A stretch of 64,000 nt of DNA from the NCBI GenBank assembly GCA_029562975.1, contig JAKQTR010000030.1, positions 396,791 through 460,790 of the forward strand. Direction: 5' to 3'. Made by a program: the position numbers and the translations under genes. The stretch's first letter is position 1, and each line of letters starts with the position of its first letter. Positions 28,416-38,889 of the stretch are shown here, piece by piece. The notes under the pieces are model-generated. The model worked only from the letters and a program-made list of their open reading frames with translations, was not told where the DNA came from and ran no database searches. This DNA comes from Acidobacteriota bacterium (GTDB lineage: Bacteria > Acidobacteriota > Vicinamibacteria > Vicinamibacterales > JAKQTR01).

Positions 28416-29720
28416 CTAGGCCTGCTGGACGCGCCTCATGAACGCCGGCACGTCGAGCGCGTCGGCGCCGCTCCCGCCCGCGGCGGCCGCGGCGGGTTCC
28501 TCTTCCTCCGCGTCGAGCGTCAGGGCGAGCGGCGAGGCTGGCGCGACCACGCCCACGCCGTGCCGCCGGGCGAGGTTCAGCCGCGCGCCGGCCGGATCTC
28601 CCCCCAGCCACGCGGTGTAGGCGCTCAGATCCACCGGCGTCCGCGCTGCGCTGCCGGGCACCACGCCGCGGGCCCCCTCCCGGTCGAAGCCCGTGGCGAT
28701 CACCGTCAGCTTCACTTCGCCGTCGAGCCGCGGGTCGATGACGGCGCCGAAGATGATGTTCGCCTCCTCGTGCGCGGCCTCGTGGATGATCGTGGACGCC
28801 TCGTGGACCTCGACGAGCGAGAGGTCCGCTCCGCCGGTGACGTTGATGATGACGCCGCGCGCGCCGTCGATGGACGCGTCCTCGAGGAGCGGGCTCGAGA
28901 TCGCCTTGCGCGCGGCGTCCATCGCCCGCGTCTCTCCGCGCCCGACGCCGGTGCCCATCACGGCCACGCCCATCCCCGTCATGATCGTCTTGACGTCGGC
29001 GAAATCCAGATTGATGAGCCCCGGCAGGAGAATCAGGTCCGAGATGCCCTGGATGGCCTGCCGAAGGACATCGTCCACCGCCGCGAAGGCGTCGAGCAGC
29101 GACGTCGTGCGGTCGATGGTGCTGATCAAGCGCTCGTTCGGGATTGTGATGACGCTGTCCACGCACCCGCGCAGCTCCTCGAGGCCGCGCTCGGCCTGGA
29201 GCGCGCGCTTGCGCCCTTCGAAGGTGAACGGGCGCGTGACGACGGCGATGGTCAGGGCGCCAAGCTGGTTGGCCAGGCTCGCGATGATGGGCGCGCCGCC
29301 CGTGCCGGTGCCGCCGCCCAGTCCCGCCGTCACGAACACGAGGTCGGCGCTGCCGATGGCCTCCACCAGCTTCTCGGTATCCTCGAGCGCGGCCTGCCGG
29401 CCGATTGTCGGATCGGCGCCGGCGCCCAGGCCCTTCGTCAGCTTCTCGCCGAGCTGGACCTTGATCGGCGCCGCGTTCAGGCGCAGCGCCTGGACGTCGG
29501 TGTTGGCCACGACAAACTGCACCCCGTCGAAGCCCTCGCGGACCATCCGGTTCACCGCGTTCCCGCCGCCGCCTCCGACGCCGATCACCTTGATGCGGGC
29601 GCCGGTCTGCGACGTGTCGTCCATCGTCATCCGGAAAGGCGACGCGGCGGTCCGCGCCCCGGGGGTGTGGGGGATGTCGGTCGAGTACGGCATCGGGGCC
29701 TCCGCTGCTGGCGATTCCAT
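28416..29720 (-). CDS. ftsZ: Cell division tubulin-like GTPase FtsZ
   Basis: Forms the cytokinetic Z ring. It has 434 residues. The GTP signature GGGTGTG is at 135-141; the T7 loop with N237, D239 and D242 (NLDFADV) completes the active site across subunits. The flexible linker (about 375-420) is Ala/Glu-rich, and the C-terminal peptide [14 protein letters not shown] is of the FtsA/ZipA-binding type. The N-terminal extension before [10 protein letters not shown] is about 42 residues; internal ATGs at residues 31 and 33 are alternative starts. It lies 6 nt after ftsA, the last gene of the dcw cluster. Confidence 0.97.
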   Translation of the reverse strand: MESPAAEAPMPYSTDIPHTPGARTAASPFRMTMDDTSQTGARIKVIGVGGGGGNAVNRMVREGFDGVQFVVANTDVQALRLNAAPIKVQLGEKLTKGLGAGADPTIGRQAALEDTEKLVEAIGSADLVFVTAGLGGGTGTGGAPIIASLANQLGALTIAVVTRPFTFEGRKRALQAERGLEELRGCVDSVITIPNERLISTIDRTTSLLDAFAAVDDVLRQAIQGISDLILLPGLINLDFADVKTIMTGMGVAVMGTGVGRGETRAMDAARKAISSPLLEDASIDGARGVIINVTGGADLSLVEVHEASTIIHEAAHEEANIIFGAVIDPRLDGEVKLTVIATGFDREGARGVVPGSAARTPVDLSAYTAWLGGDPAGARLNLARRHGVGVVAPASPLALTLDAEEEEPAAAAAGGSGADALDVPAFMRRVQQA

Positions 29721-29726
29721 CGCGGC

Positions 29727-30974
29727 CTAGAAGAATTCCTTGAAGACGCCCCGCACGAGGTCGGTCAGCATGCCGATGCCCCGCCTGGGCGCCTGGTTGA
29801 CGTCGTGCGCCCGCTGCCGCCTGGCCCGCAGGATGAGGCCGACGGCGGTGGCGAACGAGGGATTCACGATGTGGTCGGCGAGCCCGCCCAGGCCGGCGGG
29901 CACGCCGCGCCTCACGGGCATGTCGAAGATCTGCTCGGCGATCTGGACGAGGCCTTCGAGGTTGGCCGCGCCGCCCGTGAGCACGATCCCGGAGTTGAGG
30001 GACTTCTCGTAGCCGGCGCGGTGGATCTCGTCCCAGACGAGGTGGCACAGCTCCTCGGCCCTCGGCTGCAGGACGTCCGACAGAATGCGGCGCGCCATCG
30101 TCCTGGGGGCACGGCCGCCCACGCTGGCGACGTCCATGGTTTCGTCGTCGCCCACCAGCGCCGACAGCGCGCACCCGCAGCGCCGCTTCAGCTTCTCGGC
30201 CTCCGGAATCGGCATGCGCAGGCCGACGGCGATGTCGTTGGTGAAGTGGTCGCCGCCGATGGGCATGACGGCCGTGTGCCAGAGGAAGCCCCGCTCGAAG
30301 ATCGCCAAGTCGGCCGTTCCGCCGCCGATGTCGACCAGCGCGACGCCCAGCTCCCGCTCGTCGGGGGTGAGCACGGACTCGCTGGAGGCCAGCTGCTCGA
30401 GCACGGGCTCCCTGACGTTCACGCCCGCCTTGTTCACGCACGACAGGATGTTCTGCGTCGTCGTCGTGCCGCCGGTGACGATGTGGACGTTGACCTCGAG
30501 GCGCGACCCGCTCATCCCGACGGGATTGCTGATCCCGTCCTCCTCGTCGACGACGAAGTCCTGCGGGAGCACGTGCAGGATCTCGCGGCCGTTGGGCAGG
30601 CTCACGGCGCGGGCGGCGTCGATGGCCCGCCGCACGTCGTCGCGCGTGATCTCCCGCGTGCGCCCCGCCACGGCGACGACGCCCCGGCTGTTGAAGCCCT
30701 TGACGTGCGTGCCCGTCAGCGACACGAGGGCGTTGTCGATCTCGACGCCGGCCGTCAGCTCGGCCGCCTCGACGGCCTTCTGGATGGACGCGATCGCCGC
30801 CTCCTGGTTGATCACCGCGCCGCGGCGGATGCCCTCCGAGTCGGCGGTGCCCAGGCCGACGATCTCGACCTCGCCGCCGCCGGTCAGCTCGCCGACGATG
30901 GCCGCCACCTTGGAGGTCCCGAGGTCCAGCCCGACCAGATGCCGTTCCCTTCGCGCCACGACTCCCCCGCTCAC
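29727..30974 (-). CDS. ftsA: Cell division protein FtsA
   Basis: Actin-like ATPase that tethers FtsZ to the membrane. It has 415 residues. HLVGLDLGTSKVAAIVGE is the phosphate-1 loop; VALVDIGGGTADLAIF is phosphate-2; GIVLTGGAANLEGL is the adenosine motif. The C-terminus (GMLTDLVRGVFKEFF) is an amphipathic membrane-targeting helix. GTG 30974 overlaps the ftsQ TGA (GTGA). Confidence 0.96.
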   Translation of the reverse strand: MSGGVVARRERHLVGLDLGTSKVAAIVGELTGGGEVEIVGLGTADSEGIRRGAVINQEAAIASIQKAVEAAELTAGVEIDNALVSLTGTHVKGFNSRGVVAVAGRTREITRDDVRRAIDAARAVSLPNGREILHVLPQDFVVDEEDGISNPVGMSGSRLEVNVHIVTGGTTTTQNILSCVNKAGVNVREPVLEQLASSESVLTPDERELGVALVDIGGGTADLAIFERGFLWHTAVMPIGGDHFTNDIAVGLRMPIPEAEKLKRRCGCALSALVGDDETMDVASVGGRAPRTMARRILSDVLQPRAEELCHLVWDEIHRAGYEKSLNSGIVLTGGAANLEGLVQIAEQIFDMPVRRGVPAGLGGLADHIVNPSFATAVGLILRARRQRAHDVNQAPRRGIGMLTDLVRGVFKEFF

Positions 30975-31855
30975 CGTTGCGTCCGCGCGCGCGGCCTGCC
31001 GGCCGCCGCCGCGGCGCCTTCCTGCACGGGCGCCGCGGCCGGGGCCGGCGACAACCCGACGTAGACGCGCTCGCCGAAGCGCACGTCCACGTAGTCGATG
31101 TCCGGCACCTGCTCGCGCAGCGTCGCCTGCAGCCCCACGTACGACTCCAGCCGCTCCAGGAACTGCGCGTCGCCGAGACGGACAATGGCCGGGTCGCCCT
31201 CCAGGATCACGCGGGCGTCGTGCAGGTTGCTCACGTCCACCTGCGACACGCGCGTCGCCAGCTCCGGCCGCGTCCTCAGTTCGGCCAGCAGCCGGAACGC
31301 GAGCCGCCAGCGCCTCGGATCGATTGCCGGCGGCCTGGAGGCGGGTCGCGCGACGAGCCCGTCGATGACCGGCAGGTTGAGCTCCGCGTAGCGCGGCCCG
31401 TAGTCGTCGATCACGGCGCCCGACGCGTCGACCAGATAGAGGTCCTCGGCGACGCGAGCGAGACCCAGGGGCGCCCGCTCACGGACCTCCACGCGGATCG
31501 TGGCCGGCAGCCGCCGCCGCAGCCGCGCGTCGGCGACCCAGGGCGACGCGAGCAGCCGCGCCCGCCAGCGCTCGAGGTCGACCGCGAGCAGGCGCTCGCC
31601 GATCAGCCCGTCGAGCAGGCCAGCCACCTCGGTCTCGTGCAGCCGCTGGTTCCCGCTGACCTCGATGTGGCGGACGTCGAACCACGGCACCCGGGCGACG
31701 GCCCCGGCCGCCCAGATCGCCCCTGCGGAGGCGAGGCCCAGGACGCCGGCCGCGCGCAGCGCGCGGTAGACTGGCCGGGCGCGCAGGCGCCGCCGCCGCG
31801 TGGCGTGGATCTGGCTCCGTCTGAACCGCCGATCGGCCGGAGCGGTCACTGCCAT
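30971..31855 (-). CDS. ftsQ: Cell division protein FtsQ
   Basis: Bitopic divisome protein linking early and late division proteins. It has 294 residues. One transmembrane helix (about 36-53) is followed by a POTRA domain (FDVRHIEVSGNQRLHETEV, IRVEVRERAPLG) and a beta domain. A basic N-terminus and a Pro/Ala/Arg C-terminal tail are present. It starts 2 nt after the murC stop, with one base between. Confidence 0.92.
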   Translation of the reverse strand: MAVTAPADRRFRRSQIHATRRRRLRARPVYRALRAAGVLGLASAGAIWAAGAVARVPWFDVRHIEVSGNQRLHETEVAGLLDGLIGERLLAVDLERWRARLLASPWVADARLRRRLPATIRVEVRERAPLGLARVAEDLYLVDASGAVIDDYGPRYAELNLPVIDGLVARPASRPPAIDPRRWRLAFRLLAELRTRPELATRVSQVDVSNLHDARVILEGDPAIVRLGDAQFLERLESYVGLQATLREQVPDIDYVDVRFGERVYVGLSPAPAAAPVQEGAAAAAGRPRARTQR

Positions 31856-31856
31856 C

Positions 31857-33287
31857 TCAGGCCCGTCCCCCCGCCCCGCCGGCCAGGGCGTCGAGCATCC
31901 TCGCCGAAATCGTGCCGATCGACCCGGCGCCGAGCGTGATCACCGCGTCGCCCGGCCGCGCCAGCGCCCGCACCTCGCCGATGACGTCGTCGAGGGTGCG
32001 CGCGATGCGGATCGGCCCGCCCACGTGCGGTGCGACGGCCGCGGCGAGCGCCTCCACGGTCACGCCGGAGATCGGCTCCTCTCCGGCGGCGTAGACGTCC
32101 GCCAGCACCAGCGCGTCGGCCTGCGCCAGGGCGGGACCGAACTCGCCGAGGAGCCGCCCGGTGCGCGTGTAGCGGTGCGGCTGGAAGGCCACGACCAGCC
32201 GCCGGCCCAGCGACGCCCGCGCGGCGTCCAGGACCGCCCGGATCTCGGTCGGGTGGTGGCCGTAGTCGTCGATGACGAGCACGCCCCCGGCTTCGCCGAT
32301 CTCCTGGAAGCGGCGGTCGACGCCGCGGAACGAGCCGAGGGCCGCCGCCACCGTGCCGGCGTCGATGCCGAGCTCGAGGCCGACGGCCAGCGCCCCGAGG
32401 GCGTTCTGCAGGTTGTGCCAGCCGGGAATCTCGAGGCGCAGATCGCACAGCGGCGACGCGAGCCCGCCGCGGCGTCCGATGGCGCGGGCCAGGCCGGCCC
32501 CCGCCACGACCCGGCACGTCCAGCGGCGCCCCTCGTGGGCAACATCGAGGCCGCGCACGTCCGCGGTCTCCTCGGCGAGGCCGTACGTGATCACCCGCCG
32601 GGTCATCGCCGGCACGAGGCTCCGCACCTGCGGATCGTCGGCGCATGCGACGACGGCGCCGTAGAACGGCACCTTGTTCGCGAACTCGAGGAACGCCTGG
32701 CGCAAGTCGTCGAAGTCGCGGTAGGCCTCGAGGTGCTCGCGGTCGATGTTCGTGATGACCGCCACCACCGGCGCGAGCCTCAGGAACGACCGATCGCTCT
32801 CGTCGGCCTCCGCCACCATGTACTCGCCCCGGCCGAGCCGGGCGTTGCTGCCGAAGGCGGACAGGCGGCCGCCGATGACGGCCGTCGGGTCCAGCCCTGC
32901 CCGCTCGAGGACCAGCGCCACCATCGACGTGGTGGTGGTCTTGCCGTGGGCGCCGGCCACCGCGATCCCCGAGCGCAGCCGCATCAGCTCGGCCAGCATC
33001 TCGGCCCGGGGGATCACCGGGATCCGCTGCCGGTGGGCTTCGGCGATCTCGGGATTGTCGGGGCGCACGGCCGAGGAGTACACGACGACGTCGGCGTCGC
33101 CGACGTGCGCCGCGTCGTGGCCCAGCGCGATGTGCACGCCGATCGCGCGCAGCCTCAGAGCGGCCTCGGACATCTTGAGGTCGGTGCCGCTGACGGCGTA
33201 CCCGAGGTTCGAGAGGAGCTCCGCGATCCCGCTCATCCCGATCCCGCCGATTCCCACGAAGTGCACGCGCTGCGTGCGGCCCAGCAC
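31857..33287 (-). CDS. murC: UDP-N-acetylmuramate--L-alanine ligase
   Basis: Adds L-alanine to UDP-MurNAc, the first ligase step of the peptidoglycan stem. It has 476 residues from GTG 33287, with AGGAGG 4 nt away and an N-terminal VHFVGIGGIGMSGIAE that binds the uridine. The ATP motif is AGAHGKTTTTSM. FRGVDRRFQ and DDYGHHPTEI are the C-terminal signatures. murG, which normally lies just before it, is absent; ftsW ends 8 nt upstream. Confidence 0.96.
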   Translation of the reverse strand: MLGRTQRVHFVGIGGIGMSGIAELLSNLGYAVSGTDLKMSEAALRLRAIGVHIALGHDAAHVGDADVVVYSSAVRPDNPEIAEAHRQRIPVIPRAEMLAELMRLRSGIAVAGAHGKTTTTSMVALVLERAGLDPTAVIGGRLSAFGSNARLGRGEYMVAEADESDRSFLRLAPVVAVITNIDREHLEAYRDFDDLRQAFLEFANKVPFYGAVVACADDPQVRSLVPAMTRRVITYGLAEETADVRGLDVAHEGRRWTCRVVAGAGLARAIGRRGGLASPLCDLRLEIPGWHNLQNALGALAVGLELGIDAGTVAAALGSFRGVDRRFQEIGEAGGVLVIDDYGHHPTEIRAVLDAARASLGRRLVVAFQPHRYTRTGRLLGEFGPALAQADALVLADVYAAGEEPISGVTVEALAAAVAPHVGGPIRIARTLDDVIGEVRALARPGDAVITLGAGSIGTISARMLDALAGGAGGRA

Positions 33288-33295
33288 GGCTCCTC

Positions 33296-34393
33296 CTATG
33301 ACGTCGCCGACGCGTGCTGCGAGATGTTGAGCAGCACGCCCATGCCGGCCAGGCTCACAAGGAGCGACGAGCCGCCGGCGCTGACGAACGGGAGCGTGAT
33401 GCCCTTGGTGGGCAGCATCCCCAGCACGACGCTGATGTTGACGAAGGCCTGCACCGCGATCATCGCGGTCAGGCCGAGCGCCAGGAACGACCCGAAGGCG
33501 TCCGGCGCTCGCAGGGCGGTCCTCAGCCCGCGCCACGCGATGACGGCGAAGCACGCGACGATCGCCGTCGAGCCGACGAGCCCGAGTTCCTCGGACAGGA
33601 CCGCGAAGATGAAGTCCGTCTGCGGGTAGGGCAGGTAGAAGAGCTTCTGCACGCTGTACCCGAGGCCGCGGCCCGCCACGCCGCCGGTTCCGACGGCGAT
33701 GATCGACTGCACGACCTGGAACCCGTCGCCGAACCGGTCCTGCCAGGGGTCGAGGAAGGCCAGCAGCCGGCGCAGGCGGTACGGCTCCAGGACCGCGAGG
33801 CCCGCGAGGACCCCCGCGGCCAGCCCGCCGAGGCCCGCGAGGTACTTCAGCGGCAGCCCCGCGGCGAACATCATCACGCCGACGATGGCGATCAGCGTCG
33901 CGGCGCTGCCGTAGTCGGGCTGCGCCATGACCAGGGCGGCCAGCAGGAGCACCAGGCTCAGGAGCGGCGCGATTGCCCTGATCTCGTCGATGCGGCGCAT
34001 CCGCTGCTCGAGGAAAGCGGCGGCGGCGAGGATCAGGGTGAGCTTCGCCAGCTCGGACGGCTGGATGCCGATACCGCCCACGCCGAACCACCGGCGCGTG
34101 CCGTTGATCTTCGGGCCCACGATCAGCACGGCCAGGAGCGCCACGACGGTGAGGGCGATGACGGCCAGTATGACCCGCGGGTTGCGGTAGCGCGTGTAGT
34201 CCACGTGCATGGCGGCGAACATCGAGACCAGCCCCAGCACGGCGAACAGGACCTGCTTCGCGACGAACGGATTCTCCTCGCCCTGTCTCGCCGCGATCGC
34301 CTCGGAGGCGCTGTAGACCATGAGGATGCTGACGGCCACGAGCACCAGCGTCGTGGCGAACAGCCAGACATCCCACTTGAGCTTTCGGGCCAT
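33296..34393 (-). CDS. ftsW: Septal peptidoglycan glycosyltransferase FtsW (SEDS family)
   Basis: Polymerises lipid II at the septum with FtsI. It has 365 residues and about ten transmembrane helices. SEDS motifs are INGTRRWFGVGGIGIQPSEL, the QTDFIFAVLSEELG loop with the essential Asp, and the C-terminal LPFVSAGGSSLL. The upstream 180-nt gap to murD contains a 126-bp inverted-repeat element (34460-34585). The start is ATG 34393. Confidence 0.95.
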   Translation of the reverse strand: MARKLKWDVWLFATTLVLVAVSILMVYSASEAIAARQGEENPFVAKQVLFAVLGLVSMFAAMHVDYTRYRNPRVILAVIALTVVALLAVLIVGPKINGTRRWFGVGGIGIQPSELAKLTLILAAAAFLEQRMRRIDEIRAIAPLLSLVLLLAALVMAQPDYGSAATLIAIVGVMMFAAGLPLKYLAGLGGLAAGVLAGLAVLEPYRLRRLLAFLDPWQDRFGDGFQVVQSIIAVGTGGVAGRGLGYSVQKLFYLPYPQTDFIFAVLSEELGLVGSTAIVACFAVIAWRGLRTALRAPDAFGSFLALGLTAMIAVQAFVNISVVLGMLPTKGITLPFVSAGGSSLLVSLAGMGVLLNISQHASATS

Positions 34394-34459
34394 CTCTATA
34401 GTCCCGCCGTGTTCACGCCGACACAGAGGGCGCCGGCCGATCCGGGCACGGGCCCGGGC

Positions 34460-34585
34460 GTGAGCCGCCAGCAGTCATCAGCCGGGTCCTGGGCACGGAC
34501 ACCAGCTCCCCGCGCGGGGCCGCGCGGGGTCCCAGCAGCCAGTTCCGAGCCGCGCGGAACCGACTGACGACTGCTCACGGCTCAC
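34460..34585. repeat. 126-bp element with 22-bp terminal inverted repeats between murD and ftsW
   Basis: The left end (34460-34481) and the right end (34564-34585) are inverted repeats that match at 19 of 22 positions, beginning GTGAGCCG and ending ...GGCTCAC. The inside holds a perfect palindrome CCCCGCGCGGGG (34508-34519) and a GTTCCG-n7-CGGAAC stem-loop (34542-34560). The right arm overlaps the last codons and stop of murD. This structure resembles a miniature inverted-repeat element or REP/BIME-type sequence. No target-site duplication is evident. Confidence 0.6.
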
Positions 34586-35990
34586 GCCAGGGTCGGCGCT
34601 CTTCCTTCCTCCGTTCCCCTTCGCGCCGCAGCGCCTCGACTTCGGCCTTGAAGGCCCGCCCGCGCGCGGCGTAGTCCTCGAACATGTCGAAGCTGGCGCA
34701 CGCCGGCGCCAGCAGCACGCTCCCCCCGGGCGCGGCCGCGTCGGCCGCCGTCCGCACGGCGTCGGCCATCGATCCGGCCAGGCGCACCGTCGCCGCGCCG
34801 TCCAGCGCGTCCTGCACGAGCGGCGCGGCTTCGCCGATCGCCACGACCGTCGCGCGCCGGGCGGCCAGGGCGGGCCGGAGCCGCGCCAGGTCGCCGCCCT
34901 TGAAGCGGCCGCCCATGATGACGACGAGGCCGGGGCCGAACGTCTCGATGGCGTGGCGGGCCGCGTCCACGTTCGTGGCCTTCGAGTCGTTGACGAAGCG
35001 GACGCCCCCGATGTCGCCGACGACCTCCATCGCGTGCTCGAGGCCTCGAAACGACGACACGGCGCCGGCCACCGCGTCGGCAGGCGCGCCGGCCGCGCGC
35101 GCGACGGCTGCCGCGGCCAGCACGTCGGCGAGCAGGTGCGGGCCCACCAGGCGCACGTCGCCGGCCCGCATCAGCCGCTCGTCGCCGCTTCCTCCGCGCT
35201 CGACGATCCAGCCCCCCGACACGGTGACGCCTGCGTCGATCCGGGCGTCTCGCGCGAAGCGCACGACGCGCGCGCGGCCCGCCTCCGCCACCGCCACGGC
35301 GCGGGCGTCGTCGGCGTTGACGACGGCGACGTCGGCCTCCGTCTGTCGCGCGAACACGCGCGCCTTCGCGGCAGCGTACTCCTCGAAGCTGGCGTGGCGA
35401 TCGAGGTGGTCCTCCGTCAGGTTGAGCAGCGCCGCGATCCATGGGTGGAACGTGTCGGTCGTCTCGAGCTGGAAGCTGCTGACCTCGACCACGTGGATCG
35501 TCGCGGGCGTCGAGGAGGCGACCTGCGTGGCGAGCGGCGTCCCGATGTTGCCGCCGACTGGGGCGTCGTAGCCCGCCTCGGCCAGGATCCTGCCCGTCAG
35601 CGCGGTGGTCGTGGACTTGCCCTTCGTGCCGGTAATCGCCACGATCCGTCCGCGCAGCCAGCGCGACGCCAGTTCGATCTCACCGATGACGGGGACGCCC
35701 GCGCGGCGCGCCGCGGCGACGGCCGGCTGCGTGATCGGCACGCCCGGGCTCAGGACGACGAGGTCCGCGCCCGCGGCGAGCGCGGCCGGGTTGGAGCCGA
35801 GGACGAGGGCGACGCCAGCCGCCTGCAGCGCCACCTGGCTGTCGATCGCCGCGCGCACGTCGGTCAGCGTGACCGACGCGCCGCGCTCCGCGAGCAGCCG
35901 GGCGGCCGCCGTTCCGCTGGCGCCGCCGCCGACCACGACGGCGCGCATCCCGCGAACCGAGAACCCGCCTGTCGACTGCGGGCCCGTCAC
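34575..35990 (-). CDS. murD: UDP-N-acetylmuramoyl-L-alanine--D-glutamate ligase
   Basis: Adds D-glutamate to UDP-MurNAc-L-Ala. It has 471 residues. The N-terminal domain has AVVVGGGASGTAAARLL; the ATP motif is ITGTKGKSTTTAL; NLTEDHLDRH and NDSKATNVDAA are Mur-ligase signatures. GTG 35990 overlaps the murF stop (GTGA). The last three codons and stop are supplied by the inverted-repeat element, giving an Arg/Glu-rich tail. mraY, usually between murF and murD, is missing. Confidence 0.95.
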   Translation of the reverse strand: MTGPQSTGGFSVRGMRAVVVGGGASGTAAARLLAERGASVTLTDVRAAIDSQVALQAAGVALVLGSNPAALAAGADLVVLSPGVPITQPAVAAARRAGVPVIGEIELASRWLRGRIVAITGTKGKSTTTALTGRILAEAGYDAPVGGNIGTPLATQVASSTPATIHVVEVSSFQLETTDTFHPWIAALLNLTEDHLDRHASFEEYAAAKARVFARQTEADVAVVNADDARAVAVAEAGRARVVRFARDARIDAGVTVSGGWIVERGGSGDERLMRAGDVRLVGPHLLADVLAAAAVARAAGAPADAVAGAVSSFRGLEHAMEVVGDIGGVRFVNDSKATNVDAARHAIETFGPGLVVIMGGRFKGGDLARLRPALAARRATVVAIGEAAPLVQDALDGAATVRLAGSMADAVRTAADAAAPGGSVLLAPACASFDMFEDYAARGRAFKAEVEALRREGERRKEERRPWREP

Positions 35991-37392
35991 GGCGCACCCG
36001 CCTTCAGGCGGTCCGCCACCACGTCGGTGCGGACGCCCCGCGATCCCTTCACGAGCACGACGTCGCCGGGCCGCACCGCACGGGCGGCGGCGTCGGCCGC
36101 TTCGTCGCTGGTGGCGAAGTGGGCCACGGCCTCCGCCGGGATCCCGCCGGCCACGGCGGCGTCCGCCATGGCGCGCGCCGGCGCGCCGCCCACGGTCAAC
36201 AGCTGCGCCAGCCCCGCGCGCGCCGCCGCGTGGCCGGCGCGCTCGTGGAAGGCGACGGTGTCGACGCCAAGTTCGAGCATCTCGCCGAGCACGGCCAGCC
36301 GCCGCTCGCAGCCGCGCTCGGCCGCGAGCGCGTCCAGCGCGGCTTCCAGCGCGCGGGGACTCGAGTTGTACGAGTCGTCCACGAGCGTCACGCCGCCGGC
36401 CAGGCGCCAGACCTCGCCGCGCCTCGGCGACGCCTTCATGGCGGCCACGCGGGAAGCGGCGTCGGCGAGCGGCACCCCGTAGTGCGACGCCACGGCGATC
36501 GCGGCCAGCGCATTGGCCAGGTGCCCGCGGCCAAACAGCGGCACGTCGAGCTCGAATGCGCCCGCGCGCGTCGTGACCGTGGCGCGCGTCCCCGCCACGC
36601 CCAGATCGGCCACGTGCGCCGCCGAGACGTCGGCCGGCACGCCGACGCCGAAGGTCACGACTTGCGCCGCCGTCGCGCGAACCCGGGCCATCACCAGCGG
36701 GTCGGCCGCGTTCGCCACCACGAGCGACGCGCGGTCCGCCCCCTCGAGGATCTCGGCCTTGGCGTCGGCGATCGCCTCGATCGACGCGAAGAACGCGGAG
36801 TGGACCTCGGCCACCGTCGTCCAGACGCGCACGTCCGGCTCCGCCACCTCCACGAGCGCCCGGATCTCACCGGCATGGCTCATGCCGAGCTCGACGACGG
36901 CGATGTCCGGGCCGCGGCGGAGTTCGAGGAGCGACAGCGGAAGGCCGATGTGGTTGTTGAAGTTACCCGGAGCGCGGAACACGCGGTGGCCGAGGGCCAG
37001 CAGGTCGGCCGTCATCTCCTTCGTGGTCGTCTTGCCCACGCTGCCGGTCACGGCCACCACCTGCGCCCGCGACTCGCGCCGGACGTGCTGCGCCAGGCGC
37101 TGCAGCGCGCGCGTGGTGTCCTCGACCCTGATGACGATCGCGCCCCGCTCGAGGCGGCGCGGGACGGCGCCGGCGGCCGACACGACGACGCCCGCCGCGC
37201 CCGCGCCGAGCGCGTCGGCGACGAAGCGGTGGCCGTCGAACCGCTTGCCGATGATGGCGAAGTACAGGTCGCCGGCGCGCAGCGTCCTCGTGTCGATCGA
37301 GAACGCGTCCAGCGGGGCGCCAGCCGGTCCTGCGGCCAGCACGCCGCCCATGGCCTTCGCCGCCTGGGCCGCCGTCAGCGTCACCGCGGCGC

Positions 37393-37396
<4 letters not shown>
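35987..37396 (-). CDS. murF: UDP-MurNAc-tripeptide--D-alanyl-D-alanine ligase
   Basis: Adds D-Ala-D-Ala to complete the pentapeptide precursor. It has 469 residues from GTG 37396, which overlaps the murE stop (GTGA). FSIDTRTLRAGDLYFA is the N-terminal substrate-binding motif; the ATP loop is VTGSVGKTTTKEM; NFNNHIGLPLSLL, DDSYNSSPRALEAAL and LVKGSRGVRTD follow. Compared with MurE there is no DNPR motif, as expected. Confidence 0.95.

Positions 37397-38885
<1,489 letters not shown>

Positions 38886-38889
<4 letters not shown>

Noticed and set aside
34460..34585. Complete insertion sequence
   Set aside because: It is only 126 bp with no transposase; at most a miniature inverted-repeat or REP-like element.
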